Shown here piece after piece: positions 1 through 6,470 of a stretch of DNA of 8,550 nucleotides (its first letter is position 1; each line of letters begins with the position of its first letter). Location: contig JAJYCH010000021.1 in assembly GCA_021778575.1 (NCBI GenBank), positions 8,162 through 16,711 on the forward strand. The letters run 5' to 3'. Origin of the DNA: Planctomycetota bacterium (GTDB lineage Bacteria > Planctomycetota > Planctomycetia > Isosphaerales > Isosphaeraceae). The notes beneath the pieces are model-generated. The model was given only the letters and a program-made list of their open reading frames with translations, did no database searches and was not told the DNA's origin. The translations under genes were made by a program, and so were the position numbers.

Positions 1-1141
1 ATTTCGCGATCAGTTGGCCGGCCAGCTTGTGCCCCTGCTGGTTCCAGTGCCCTTGGCCCAGATTGGGCGCGAATCCGTGAAAGAATTGCTGCTTTTCGCG
101 GGCCTGGCGACGAAATTCGGGTGCGAGGTTCAAGACCTCAAAGCCGTTTCTCGCCCCGATCGCGCGGAGCCGGGCGTCGGGACCGTCGAGGTCGGTCACT
201 CCGAGCTTGCGGCAGAGACTCTCGGTCAAGCGTGAATCCGGATGGACCTGGGCACCGTTGGTCAGCGTCACGACGGCAAAGCGGACCCCGTGCTGCTTGA
301 CCTCGGCGTGGATCGTCGCGAGGAGCCGCTCGGTCACGGTCCAGGCCGCTTGCCAGGCCGGCTCGGTCGGCGGGGCGTAGAGCTGTCTCTGCGCCGGACT
401 GGCGGCGAATTCGTCTCCCTGGACCGGCGCGGAGTTCGAACCCCCTCGGGCCACGCCCCATGCCTGTCGAACAACCTGAAGCAGTCGAGACATCTCGATC
501 GTCGCCTTGATCGACCGACGGACCCATGATCCCTCGGCCTGTTGCCGGCTCGAATTCTTGAACGAGTCGTCGAGCACGAGATGGTCGTCAACCAGCCGGA
601 AATAGGGAAGTTCCGGGTCCTGTTTCAGCTCCCGCGAATTGTCCCAGACGTCGTTCCCGGTGAAAAAGGCGAGCAGGACCAGGTCCGGTTCGGTCTGCCA
701 GACCCGGTCACGCAGAGTCAGGAGTTCCTGAGCTGTCCCGTAGTTGCTGACGCCGAAGTTGAAGACCTCGATCGATCGAGCCCGGAATTCGGGGCAAGTC
801 GCCAGCTCGCGTTCGAGTACCGACTCGAAGGTCTCTTCGAGGCTGACCTGAAGCCCTTCGGTGAATGAGTCGCCGAGAACGGCAATCCGATAAGTTCCTG
901 GCGGCTTCTTCAGGGCGTGTTCGCGGTCGCGGAAGCCGTCGCGGTTGATGACGATATACTGCCGTCCCTCGCGACGGAACCAGCCCCGAGCCCCCGGGCG
1001 ATGCGCCACGCCTCGGACCGGGTCGGCCTTGTAGAAATCTTGAAAGCTGACGCCCAGGACTCGCAAGGCAAGCTCGACGAACACTAGCCCGACCGCCAGG
1101 CTGCACGAGACCGCCAGGAGCCGCTTCTTTGCGATAGTCAA
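1..1141 (-). CDS. SGNH/GDSL-like hydrolase with N-terminal membrane anchor (3' end beyond window)
   Basis: Seen: an open minus-strand frame of 380 codons runs from a TTG at 1141-1139 through the left edge, so the C-terminus is missing. No ATG or GTG lies between the upstream in-frame TAA and this TTG, and GGGAG sits 10 bases before it. Residues 2-7 are basic and about 8-30 are hydrophobic, fitting an uncleaved anchor or signal peptide. SGNH-type blocks appear in order: GDSFTEG at 90-96 (nucleophile Ser92), GVSNYG at 130-135, GND at 162-164 and GHWNQQGH at 364-371. Known: SGNH enzymes are esterases, lipases or O-acyl hydrolases using a Ser-His-Asp arrangement. Inference: an exported or membrane-tethered hydrolase with unknown substrate, possibly acting on cell-surface polysaccharide. 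Odd: the residues two and three positions before the candidate His365 and His371 are Gln, Gly or Gln rather than Asp. It is divergent from the thiazole synthase gene. The family is confident, the substrate is not. Confidence 0.85.
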   Translation of the reverse strand, partial: MTIAKKRLLAVSCSLAVGLVFVELALRVLGVSFQDFYKADPVRGVAHRPGARGWFRREGRQYIVINRDGFRDREHALKKPPGTYRIAVLGDSFTEGLQVSLEETFESVLERELATCPEFRARSIEVFNFGVSNYGTAQELLTLRDRVWQTEPDLVLLAFFTGNDVWDNSRELKQDPELPYFRLVDDHLVLDDSFKNSSRQQAEGSWVRRSIKATIEMSRLLQVVRQAWGVARGGSNSAPVQGDEFAASPAQRQLYAPPTEPAWQAAWTVTERLLATIHAEVKQHGVRFAVVTLTNGAQVHPDSRLTESLCRKLGVTDLDGPDARLRAIGARNGFEVLNLAPEFRRQAREKQQFFHGFAPNLGQGHWNQQGHKLAGQLIAK

Positions 1142-1279
1142 CGTGGGCGAACTCCCAGGACGACAACGAGTTTATGTGATCGTAACCGAGTCGCCCGGTC
1201 GCCGACCAGAACGCTTCGGGATTCGCTCGGAAAGGGGTATCCCGGCATTTTCTGGTGGGGGTTGCGGACGGATTGGTAC

Positions 1280-1327
1280 TCTGGAGTGCGAGAGCTTGCT
1301 CTCGCTTTGCTTCGTGGAGCTTGCTCC
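1280..1327 (+). repeat. Left two-hairpin repeat unit
   Basis: This is the left copy of the 48-base unit. Its first palindrome has 8-base arms at 1288-1295 and 1298-1305 around TT. Its second has arms at 1313-1320 and 1323-1330 around TT, so the second hairpin extends three bases beyond the shared core. The first eight bases (1280-1287) are unpaired within the unit but match the right copy perfectly. Read on the plus strand, both hairpins carry the CTTG centre. Confidence 0.8.
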
Positions 1328-1369
1328 ACGGTCTTTGTAGGGAAGCCGTTGGCCATGTCACTCAGGCTC

Positions 1370-1417
1370 GGAGCAAGCTCCGTTCGCCAGAGCGAGAGCA
1401 AGCTCTCGCACTCCAGA
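1370..1417 (-). repeat. Right two-hairpin repeat unit (inverted copy)
   Basis: This is the inverted copy of the unit at 1280-1327. Its palindromes are 1369-1382 (6-base arms around AA) and 1392-1409 (8-base arms around AA). Read on the minus strand it shows the same order, the same 10-base spacer length and the same CTTG centres as the left unit. The 10-base spacer itself is only partly conserved. Hairpin sequence and spacing are thus kept while the linker drifts, suggesting that structure is what matters. Confidence 0.8.
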
Positions 1418-1501
1418 TTTGAGCTTCGTCGGAATCCCGAGGGTAGGCTCGACCAGAGCCCCCAGAAAACCTGGAGACATGCTCCGAAAGGCCGTCGCGG
1501 C

Positions 1502-1531
1502 TTGACCGATCGTCGAGCGTTAACCTACGAT
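1502..1531 (+). promoter_or_regulatory. Candidate sigma70-type promoter for the thiazole synthase gene
   Basis: TTGACC at 1502-1507 matches five of six bases of the -35 consensus. TACGAT at 1526-1531 matches four of six of the -10 consensus. The spacer is 18 bases. Transcription would start near 1538, leaving a leader of about 90 bases before the GTG start. Planctomycete promoters are poorly defined, so this is only a sequence match in a suitable place. Confidence 0.35.
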
Positions 1532-1595
1532 GGACAGGCGTCAAGGAGGGCTTCCGGCCCATCCCATCGAGCCGGACCGACCAGGCCCTTCGTCT

Positions 1596-1615
1596 CGAAC
1601 CGAACCGAACCGAAC
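1596..1615. repeat. Tandem pentanucleotide repeat (CGAAC)4
   Basis: Four perfect copies of CGAAC are followed by an imperfect CGAC, ending about 10 bases before the GTG start of the thiazole synthase gene. It is non-coding and occupies the ribosome-binding region, where no good Shine-Dalgarno motif is visible. A change in copy number would alter leader length or translation efficiency but not the reading frame. Confidence 0.8.
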
Positions 1616-1629
1616 CGACGGACATTCCC

Positions 1630-2655
1630 GTGACGATCACTTTGAACGGCGAACGGCGCGACGTTCCAGAACCTCTGACCGTGGCCGACCTTCTGAAGAT
1701 TCTCGGCGTGAAGGCCGAACACGTCGCCGTCGAGCGGAACCGCGACCTCGTGCCCCGGGCCGCGCATGCTCAGTCGGAGATCGGCCCCGACGATATTCTC
1801 GAAGTCGTCACGCTGGTGGGCGGCGGAGCCCCCGAGACTCCCGAGACGCCGCCGCTGACGATCGGCCCGCACCGGTTTCAGAGCCGGCTCCTGGTCGGCA
1901 CCGGCAAGTACACGACGCTCGACCTGATGCGCGAATGCCTGGTCGCCAGCGGTTGCGAGGTCGTCACCGTCGCCGTCCGTCGCGAGCGGTTGTTCGATCG
2001 CGAGGGGCGGAACCTGCTCGATTACCTCGACCCGGCCCGATACACGATCCTGCCCAACACCGCCGGCTGTTTCACCGCCGAGGATGCGCTTCGGACCGCG
2101 CGGCTCGGTCGTGAACTGCTTTCCGGCTTGAACAATCCGGGGGCCGACTGGGTGAAGCTCGAAGTCCTGGCCGATACCCGGACGCTCTTGCCCGACCCGG
2201 TCGCGACCTTGCAAGCGACCGAGATCCTGGTGGCCGAAGGCTTCCACGTCCTTTGTTACACCAGCGACGACCCGATCATGGCCCGTCGCTTGAAAGCCGC
2301 CGGAGCCGCGAGCGTGATGCCCGCCGGCAGCCCGATCGGCAGCGGGCAGGGGGTCTTGAACCCCAACAACATCCGGATCATCCTCGAAGACCTCAAGGAC
2401 AACGACCCGGACTATCCGGTGATCATCGACGCCGGTGTCGGCACAGCCAGCGACGTCGCGTTCGCGATGGAACTGGGCTGCGACGGGGTCCTGCTCAACA
2501 CCGGGATCGCCGGGGCCAAAGATCCGCTCCGGATGGCCCACGCGATGAGGCTGGCCATCGAGGCCGGTCGCCTGGCGGCGGGAGCCGGTCGGATACCCAA
2601 GAAGCTGTACGCGACAGCGTCGAGCCCGATGGAAGGGTCGATCACCGTTCGCTGA
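1630..2655 (+). CDS. thiG: Bifunctional sulfur carrier ThiS / thiazole synthase ThiG fusion
   Basis: The 341-residue protein joins the two partners that make the thiazole phosphate moiety of thiamine. Residues 1-66 are ThiS: a ubiquitin-like start (MTITLNGE) and a C-terminal Gly64-Gly65-Gly66. A short Pro/Glu-rich linker (about 67-75) leads into ThiG, a TIM-barrel enzyme that condenses 1-deoxyxylulose 5-phosphate, dehydroglycine and ThiS-bound sulfur. Visible ThiG motifs are LLVGTGKY at 87-94, the Schiff-base lysine in VKLEV (Lys176, with Glu178), IDAGVG with Asp267, and the phosphate-binding [11 protein letters not shown] at 289-299. The GTG start is supported by the normal ThiS beginning and the lack of any other in-frame start nearby; the ribosome-binding site is weak. 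Both domains look intact. ThiF, ThiH or ThiO, ThiE and ThiC are not in the window. Fused ThiS-ThiG proteins are an annotated class; how the buried Gly-Gly tail is activated is unclear. Confidence 0.95.
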   Translation: MTITLNGERRDVPEPLTVADLLKILGVKAEHVAVERNRDLVPRAAHAQSEIGPDDILEVVTLVGGGAPETPETPPLTIGPHRFQSRLLVGTGKYTTLDLMRECLVASGCEVVTVAVRRERLFDREGRNLLDYLDPARYTILPNTAGCFTAEDALRTARLGRELLSGLNNPGADWVKLEVLADTRTLLPDPVATLQATEILVAEGFHVLCYTSDDPIMARRLKAAGAASVMPAGSPIGSGQGVLNPNNIRIILEDLKDNDPDYPVIIDAGVGTASDVAFAMELGCDGVLLNTGIAGAKDPLRMAHAMRLAIEAGRLAAGAGRIPKKLYATASSPMEGSITVR

Positions 2656-2689
2656 TCACAATTCTCATCCTTTCTCCCAGGAGCTTGCG

Positions 2690-3043
2690 ATGGCAACCGG
2701 ATCTCAGAGCGACTTCAATCCCGCAATGAGTTACGCGGCCTCAGTGCCCGTTCGCTTTTCCACTGAAGTTTCGCCTCACGAGGAACGTGACTCGATCACG
2801 ATCGTTCTGGAGATTTCCCCGGAACTCGACGACGCGATGGAGGACATGGCCATCGAACTCGATGGGACGAAGTCTGATGTCTTTGTCCGTGCCTTGGCCT
2901 TGCTTCGACTGGTCACGGACGCGAGGAAGACGGGTAAACGCGTCTGCATCGCCGATGATGACCTCAATGTCGAAACCGAGATCACTGGCTTCGGTCCGCT
3001 CGATGGCGAGTTGGAAACCGAGCCTTCCACGAATCATGAGTGA
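2690..3043 (+). CDS. Ribbon-helix-helix (CopG/Arc-like) domain protein
   Basis: The 117-residue protein starts at an ATG six bases after AGGAG (2679-2683), a clear ribosome-binding site. Residues about 34-42 form a beta strand (ITIVLEIS). Two amphipathic helices follow at about 44-57 and 62-78, linked by a turn with the GTKSDV motif typical of ribbon-helix-helix folds. The segment 83-101 (GKRVCIADDD and then ETEITGF) resembles the beta-hairpin tail of small bacterial RHH proteins. The first 33 residues and the last 15 are low in structure. RHH proteins usually dimerise and bind operator DNA, often as autoregulators or antitoxins, though some members of this subtype may only bind a partner. 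No toxin-like partner is recognisable; the next two genes are membrane proteins 12 and 24 bases downstream of each other. Regulation of this cluster is an inference. Confidence 0.7.
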   Translation: MATGSQSDFNPAMSYAASVPVRFSTEVSPHEERDSITIVLEISPELDDAMEDMAIELDGTKSDVFVRALALLRLVTDARKTGKRVCIADDDLNVETEITGFGPLDGELETEPSTNHE

Positions 3044-3055
3044 GCGAAGAAGTTC

Positions 3056-3463
3056 ATGGCAAATCCGCCCGACTCTGATGAGAAAGACGCAAAGAAGCCG
3101 AGGACACGCCGGCGATCTGCTCCCAATTCGGCCGACCTGATCAGCTTCGCCAAGGCCGCGCGATTTCAAGGAATCGTGGAGTCTCCCGAACCACTAATCG
3201 AACGTCAGACTCGACTGCGGATCGAGGAAGCCGACGCCGAGCAAATCCGGGCTCAACTGGAACGTAAGGCCACTTTTGAAGATTGGCGGGAACGTCTTCT
3301 CATCAAGTCGGGTCTAGCCATCCTGATCGTGGTCGGAACATACTGCCTGGTCCTGAATGCCTTGCCGGGAGAGTCTACCGAGCGTCGATCCTGGGCCACT
3401 TCGACGCTGACCGCCATCGTCGGGGCGTTCGTCGGTTATGTGCTGGGGACATCGAAGAAATAA
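3056..3463 (+). CDS. Small two-TM membrane protein with charged N-terminus, unknown function
   Basis: The 135-residue protein begins 12 bases after the RHH stop, preceded by a purine-rich GAAGAAG. Residues 1-25 are highly charged with a basic cluster (RTRRR at 16-20). Residues about 45-82 are rich in Glu, Arg and Gln and look like an amphipathic or coiled-coil helix leading straight into the membrane. Hydrophobic segments lie at about 83-101 and 113-131, separated by a short polar loop (LPGESTERR). A five-residue tail ends in Lys-Lys. By the positive-inside rule, the N-terminal 80 residues and the C-terminus should be cytoplasmic, forming a hairpin anchor. The final hydrophobic stretch (TAIVGAFVGYVLG) is rich in small residues, as in helix-helix packing. 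I do not recognise the family. A holin-like pore or a membrane tether for the neighbouring proteins are possibilities without proof. Confidence 0.75.
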   Translation: MANPPDSDEKDAKKPRTRRRSAPNSADLISFAKAARFQGIVESPEPLIERQTRLRIEEADAEQIRAQLERKATFEDWRERLLIKSGLAILIVVGTYCLVLNALPGESTERRSWATSTLTAIVGAFVGYVLGTSKK

Positions 3464-3487
3464 GCGACGGGAAGGGTTTTTGACCTC

Positions 3488-4330
3488 ATGGACGAAGCCG
3501 ATTTTCAGTGGACCCAGGATTCGTGGGATCGCGAAACCGAGGTCCGGGAGCGTCGGGTCTCGGCCAGGAATAGCAAGCTGGCCTGGTTCGGTGTGATCGC
3601 CCTGGCGGTCCTGGCTTTCGAGGTCACGGCCGACCCGGGTCTGACGGTGGCGCTCGGGTGCCTGAAATTTGGTTGGGACGAGTTCCGCCTGGCTCGCTGG
3701 CTCAAGCGGGCTGATCCTGATCGGAGGAGAGGACGGGTCTGTGCCTGGTTCTACCTGGCGTGGGGTCTCTGGCGGATCAGCCTGGTCGCGATTGCCACCG
3801 CATTTATCCTGGCTCTGGTGATGTTACTTCTGGAAAAGCAACTTGGCAGAGTTCCCGGTGCGGCTGGTCCACCTCCAGGGTTCGCCGGCGCTCTGATGCT
3901 ATCCTTGTGCGGATTCTTCTTTTGTTCGGCTGTGTCGAGTATCGCCGTCGTCCTGGCATTGCGGAACAGCATCAAGATATGGGTCGGCCCCGAGGTTCGT
4001 TGGGCCAAAGAGCGGAATTGCTGGCCTCCCCAGGACGCGGCCGAGGGACGATACACCTCGAACCGGACCAAGGTCATTTTGCTCAGTGGGCTCATCACCA
4101 TTGTCGTGGTTGGTTTCTTTGTTGTGTTTCTGCCACTATCGTTTTTTCTGTTTCCGGCCCGGGGTGCTCAGAATAAAAATAGTGATCAGATAATTCTGAT
4201 GTTTACTCTGATCTTCCTGACCGGCGTTCCGATGGCAATCCTCATGTTGCTGGAAAAGCTCGGAAATCGGATGATTGCCGCCAGTCCATGGGATTGCTGG
4301 GTCAGACTGACCGATTCTGATCAGCTTTGA
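3488..4330 (+). CDS. Multi-pass (about five-TM) membrane protein, unknown function
   Basis: The 280-residue protein starts 24 bases after the two-TM gene, with GGGAAGGG at 3469-3476 as a distant ribosome-binding site. Residues 1-30 are charged and Trp-containing. Hydrophobic segments lie at about 31-46, 87-115, 133-157, 195-223 and 234-257. The loop at 160-193 between the third and fourth segments carries a distinctive polar motif, VWAKE-like (GPEVRWAKERNCWPPQ at 167-182), followed by a basic stretch. The loop at 71-84 (LKRADPDRRRGR) is strongly basic, so probably cytoplasmic. There is no signal peptide, metal-binding motif or transporter signature I can name. The part around 4080-4220 is visibly richer in A and T than the flanking genes, partly because of hydrophobic codons. 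It probably belongs with the two upstream genes. Function unknown. Confidence 0.72.
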   Translation: MDEADFQWTQDSWDRETEVRERRVSARNSKLAWFGVIALAVLAFEVTADPGLTVALGCLKFGWDEFRLARWLKRADPDRRRGRVCAWFYLAWGLWRISLVAIATAFILALVMLLLEKQLGRVPGAAGPPPGFAGALMLSLCGFFFCSAVSSIAVVLALRNSIKIWVGPEVRWAKERNCWPPQDAAEGRYTSNRTKVILLSGLITIVVVGFFVVFLPLSFFLFPARGAQNKNSDQIILMFTLIFLTGVPMAILMLLEKLGNRMIAASPWDCWVRLTDSDQL

Positions 4331-4372
4331 GGTCGGTTTTGCCCTCCTGAACGATCAAGTGAAGGGGCCTGG

Positions 4373-6367
4373 ATGCCGCAGTTCGACCCGACTCCGATTC
4401 TTGGCCCAGGCGGCGCGATTGCTCGCCGGTTGCATCGGTACGAGGAACGTCCCGAGCAGATGATGATGGCTCGCGCCGTGGCCCGGGCGATCGAGGACGA
4501 ATCGCACCTGATGGTCGAGGCCGGCACCGGAGTCGGCAAGAGCTTCGCTTATCTGGTCCCGGCGATCATGGCGGCGGCCGAGGCCGGTAAGAAAGTCGTC
4601 GTCTCGACCCACACGATCAGCCTTCAAGAACAGTTGCTCGAAAAAGACATTCCGCTGCTTCAAGCGGTGATGCCTCAAGAATTTACGGCGGTCCTGGTCA
4701 AGGGTCGCTCGAACTATATCAGCCTCCGGCGGCTGGGCGCGGCCTCGTCGCGGGCGGCCCTCACGTTCGGCAAGCCGGAGGAGATCGACCAGCTTGCCGA
4801 GATCAAGCTCTGGTCGGGCCGGACCCGCGACGGCAGCCGGTCCGACCTCGAATTCAAGCCGCTCGGTCCGGTCTGGGACGCCGTGGCCAGCGAGCACGGC
4901 AATTGCCTGGGTAAGAAATGCCCTAACTACAAGAATTGCTTCTACTTCGCTGCTCGTCAGCGAATGCGGAACGCCAATATTCTGATCGTCAATCACGCCC
5001 TGTTCATGAGCGACATTGCCTTGCGAGGCTCGGGAGCGAGCCTCTTGCCCGAGTACGACGTCGCCATCTTCGACGAGGCCCACACGCTCGAAGCCGTGGC
5101 CGGCGACCATCTTGGGTTAAGGATCACCAGTGGTCAGATCGAGTTCATGCTCGGCCGGCTCTATCACGAGCGGACCCGTAAAGGTTTGCTGGTCTATCAC
5201 GAGCTTCCCGAAGCGATCGAGCAGGCTCAGCGAGCCCGGATCGCCGCCGACGACTTCTTCAACATGGTCGCGAACTGGCAAGCGCAGAAGGGGTCGTCCA
5301 ACGGGCGGCTCCGGAACCCTTCGAAGCTCCCCGACATTCTTGGCGAGGAATTGCGCAAGCTCGGATCAGCCATCGACCAGGGCGTCGAGGAGATCGAGGA
5401 AGAAGATCAGCGCGTCGAGCTGCTCGCCGCCAGCGAGCGCTGCGAGGCCCTGGCGAATTCGCTGTCGAGCTGGCTGGCTCAGGATCAGGCCGATTCGGTT
5501 CATTGGATCGATCAGGAAGCGGGGTATCAGGGGCGTCGGCGGATCACCCTGGCCTGTGCTCCGATCGATATCGGGCCGATCCTCCGCCGCGACCTGTTCG
5601 ACCGGGTGCCCACCTGCATCTTGACCTCGGCCACGATGGCGGTCGGCTCGCCCCCCGGCTTCACGTTCGCCAAGACCCGGGTGGGCCTGACCAAATGCGA
5701 GTCGCTCCAGCTCGGCAGTCCGTTCGACTACCCAAAACAGGCCGCGATCCACATCCCCCGGAACCTGCCCGACCCTTCCGAAGATGCCCGGGCGTTCGAG
5801 GTTGCGGCGATCCAGGCGATTCCCTATTACCTCGAAAAGACCCAGGGCAAGGCGTTCGTCCTCTTCACGTCGTACAAGATGCTCGAAACGGCGGCGAGGG
5901 CTCTCGCACCCTGGTTTGCCGAGCGGAATATCGCTCTCTTCGCCCAGACCGACGGGATGCCGCGCTCGAAGATGGTCGAGGCGTTCAAGGCCGACGTGAA
6001 CAGCGTGATCTTTGGCGCCGATAGCTTCTGGCAAGGGGTCGACGTTCCGGGCGAAGCCCTGCAAAACGTCATCATCGTCCGGCTCCCGTTCAGCGTTCCG
6101 GATCGTCCGCTGCTCGAAGCGCGACTGGAGGCGATCAGGCAGCGTGGGGGCAACCCGTTCGTCGAATATCAGGTTCCCGAGGCGGTCCTGAAGCTCAAGC
6201 AAGGCTTTGGCCGGCTGATCCGGACCAAGGACGACACCGGGATCGTCGTGATCCTCGACCCCCGGGTTCTCTCCAAACCGTATGGGAGGACGTTTCTCGG
6301 TTCCCTGCCCGACTGCCCCAGGGTTCTGGAAGTCCTGGCCCTGCGGGGTCCAGCCCGCGAAATTTGA
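4373..6367 (+). CDS. dinG: DinG/XPD-family ATP-dependent DNA helicase
   Basis: The 664-residue superfamily 2 helicase starts at an ATG just after GAAGGGG (4361-4367). Motifs in order: Walker [10 protein letters not shown] at 49-57 (Lys56), motif Ia [10 protein letters not shown] at 78-87, an Fe-S-type insertion, DEAH at 234-237, LTSATM at 417-422, [10 protein letters not shown] at 552-561 and QGFGRLIR at 610-617 with the arginine finger region. DinG proteins unwind 5'-tailed DNA, D-loops and R-loops during repair and replication. The Fe-S region has Cys178, Cys183 and Cys189, with the same 5- and 6-residue spacing as three ligands of E. coli DinG. The expected first ligand, usually Cys in a KGRxNYxC motif, is Ser117 here (KGRSNYIS). 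There is no N-terminal exonuclease domain, unlike the Firmicute form. The helicase core looks complete. An alternative label is a YoaA-like helicase. Confidence 0.93.
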   Translation: MPQFDPTPILGPGGAIARRLHRYEERPEQMMMARAVARAIEDESHLMVEAGTGVGKSFAYLVPAIMAAAEAGKKVVVSTHTISLQEQLLEKDIPLLQAVMPQEFTAVLVKGRSNYISLRRLGAASSRAALTFGKPEEIDQLAEIKLWSGRTRDGSRSDLEFKPLGPVWDAVASEHGNCLGKKCPNYKNCFYFAARQRMRNANILIVNHALFMSDIALRGSGASLLPEYDVAIFDEAHTLEAVAGDHLGLRITSGQIEFMLGRLYHERTRKGLLVYHELPEAIEQAQRARIAADDFFNMVANWQAQKGSSNGRLRNPSKLPDILGEELRKLGSAIDQGVEEIEEEDQRVELLAASERCEALANSLSSWLAQDQADSVHWIDQEAGYQGRRRITLACAPIDIGPILRRDLFDRVPTCILTSATMAVGSPPGFTFAKTRVGLTKCESLQLGSPFDYPKQAAIHIPRNLPDPSEDARAFEVAAIQAIPYYLEKTQGKAFVLFTSYKMLETAARALAPWFAERNIALFAQTDGMPRSKMVEAFKADVNSVIFGADSFWQGVDVPGEALQNVIIVRLPFSVPDRPLLEARLEAIRQRGGNPFVEYQVPEAVLKLKQGFGRLIRTKDDTGIVVILDPRVLSKPYGRTFLGSLPDCPRVLEVLALRGPAREI

Positions 6368-6368
6368 A

Positions 6369-6386
6369 GCGATTTCTCGCCTTTTT
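6369..6386 (+). terminator. Weak candidate terminator after the helicase gene
   Basis: GCGA at 6369-6372 and TCGC at 6377-6380 can form a four-base stem with a TTTC loop, followed at once by CTTTTT. A longer imperfect stem using bases from 6357 with a two-base bulge is also possible. The stem is short for an intrinsic terminator, so the call rests mainly on position and the T run. Confidence 0.3.
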
Positions 6387-6433
6387 GAGGAACGGCGAAC
6401 GTCGGCCCGAAAGGTTCGATCGACAAAGACATC

Positions 6434-6462
6434 TTGATTATACCATCCAGCCTTCATATTTT
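6434..6462 (+). promoter_or_regulatory. Candidate promoter upstream of the DUF1559 gene
   Basis: TTGATT at 6434-6439 and TATTTT at 6457-6462 are separated by 17 bases and each match four of six consensus positions. They lie in the only clearly A+T-rich patch of the window, about 100 bases before the DUF1559 start. The position and composition support a promoter; the exact hexamers are uncertain. Confidence 0.35.
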
Positions 6463-6470
6463 ATTAACGA

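Larger units (their letters stand above)
1280..1417. repeat. Composite palindromic element: two inverted two-hairpin units
   Basis: Seen: four interrupted palindromes lie at 1288-1305, 1313-1330, 1369-1382 and 1392-1409. The first two have the centre GCTTGC and the last two GCAAGC. The outermost 26 bases (1280-1305 and 1392-1417) are perfect inverted copies. The 12-base cores at 1316-1327 and 1370-1381 are also inverted copies, and both sit exactly 10 bases inside the outer arms. The element is therefore two 48-base units in inverted orientation around a 42-base centre. In RNA, GCUUGC gives a CUUG tetraloop closed by G-C, a known very stable fold. Inference: a REP/BIME-like or MITE-like dispersed element. 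No target-site duplication or transposase is visible. It could also act as an RNA stabiliser, a bidirectional terminator or a protein-binding site. Confidence 0.85.
1142..1629. other. Divergent intergenic region of 488 bases
   Basis: This stretch separates the minus-strand SGNH gene from the plus-strand thiazole synthase gene. Open frames cross it on both strands, but none gives a recognisable protein, and they run through palindromic repeats. It contains the composite palindromic element at 1280-1417, a candidate promoter at 1502-1531 and a pentanucleotide repeat at 1596-1615. A smaller inverted repeat, CGGGAT at 1218-1223 with ATCCCG at 1239-1244, is also present. I looked for a thiamine-pyrophosphate riboswitch ahead of the thiazole gene and found neither the CTGAGA box nor the conserved downstream elements. 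No convincing promoter for the SGNH gene was found. Confidence 0.7.

Noticed and set aside
138..591. Overlapping short minus-strand frames inside the first kilobase
   Set aside because: They are in other frames than the TTG-started SGNH gene, which explains the region with four ordered motifs.
1418..1629. TPP riboswitch upstream of the thiazole synthase gene
   Set aside because: A thiamine gene makes it tempting, but the conserved CTGAGA box and the downstream pyrophosphate-binding elements are not present.
1262..1633. Plus-strand open frame (123 codons) through the palindromic element
   Set aside because: It reads directly through repeated hairpins and the CGAAC repeat, has no ribosome-binding site support, and overlaps the thiSG start in another frame.
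1840..1860. Programmed frameshift releasing free ThiS at the GGG-linker junction
   Set aside because: A run of five C and an out-of-frame TGA follow the Gly-Gly codons. There is no good slippery heptamer with a downstream structure, and the continuous frame encodes a sensible linker.
1525..2541. Long minus-strand open frame (338 codons) opposite thiSG
   Set aside because: It is an antisense shadow of a confidently identified gene in GC-rich DNA. The translation is rich in Gly, Arg, Asp and Val with no recognisable domain.
5366..6457. Long minus-strand open frame (363 codons) opposite the helicase gene
   Set aside because: It lies opposite conserved helicase motifs and has shadow-like composition. 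No domain or credible ribosome-binding site supports it.
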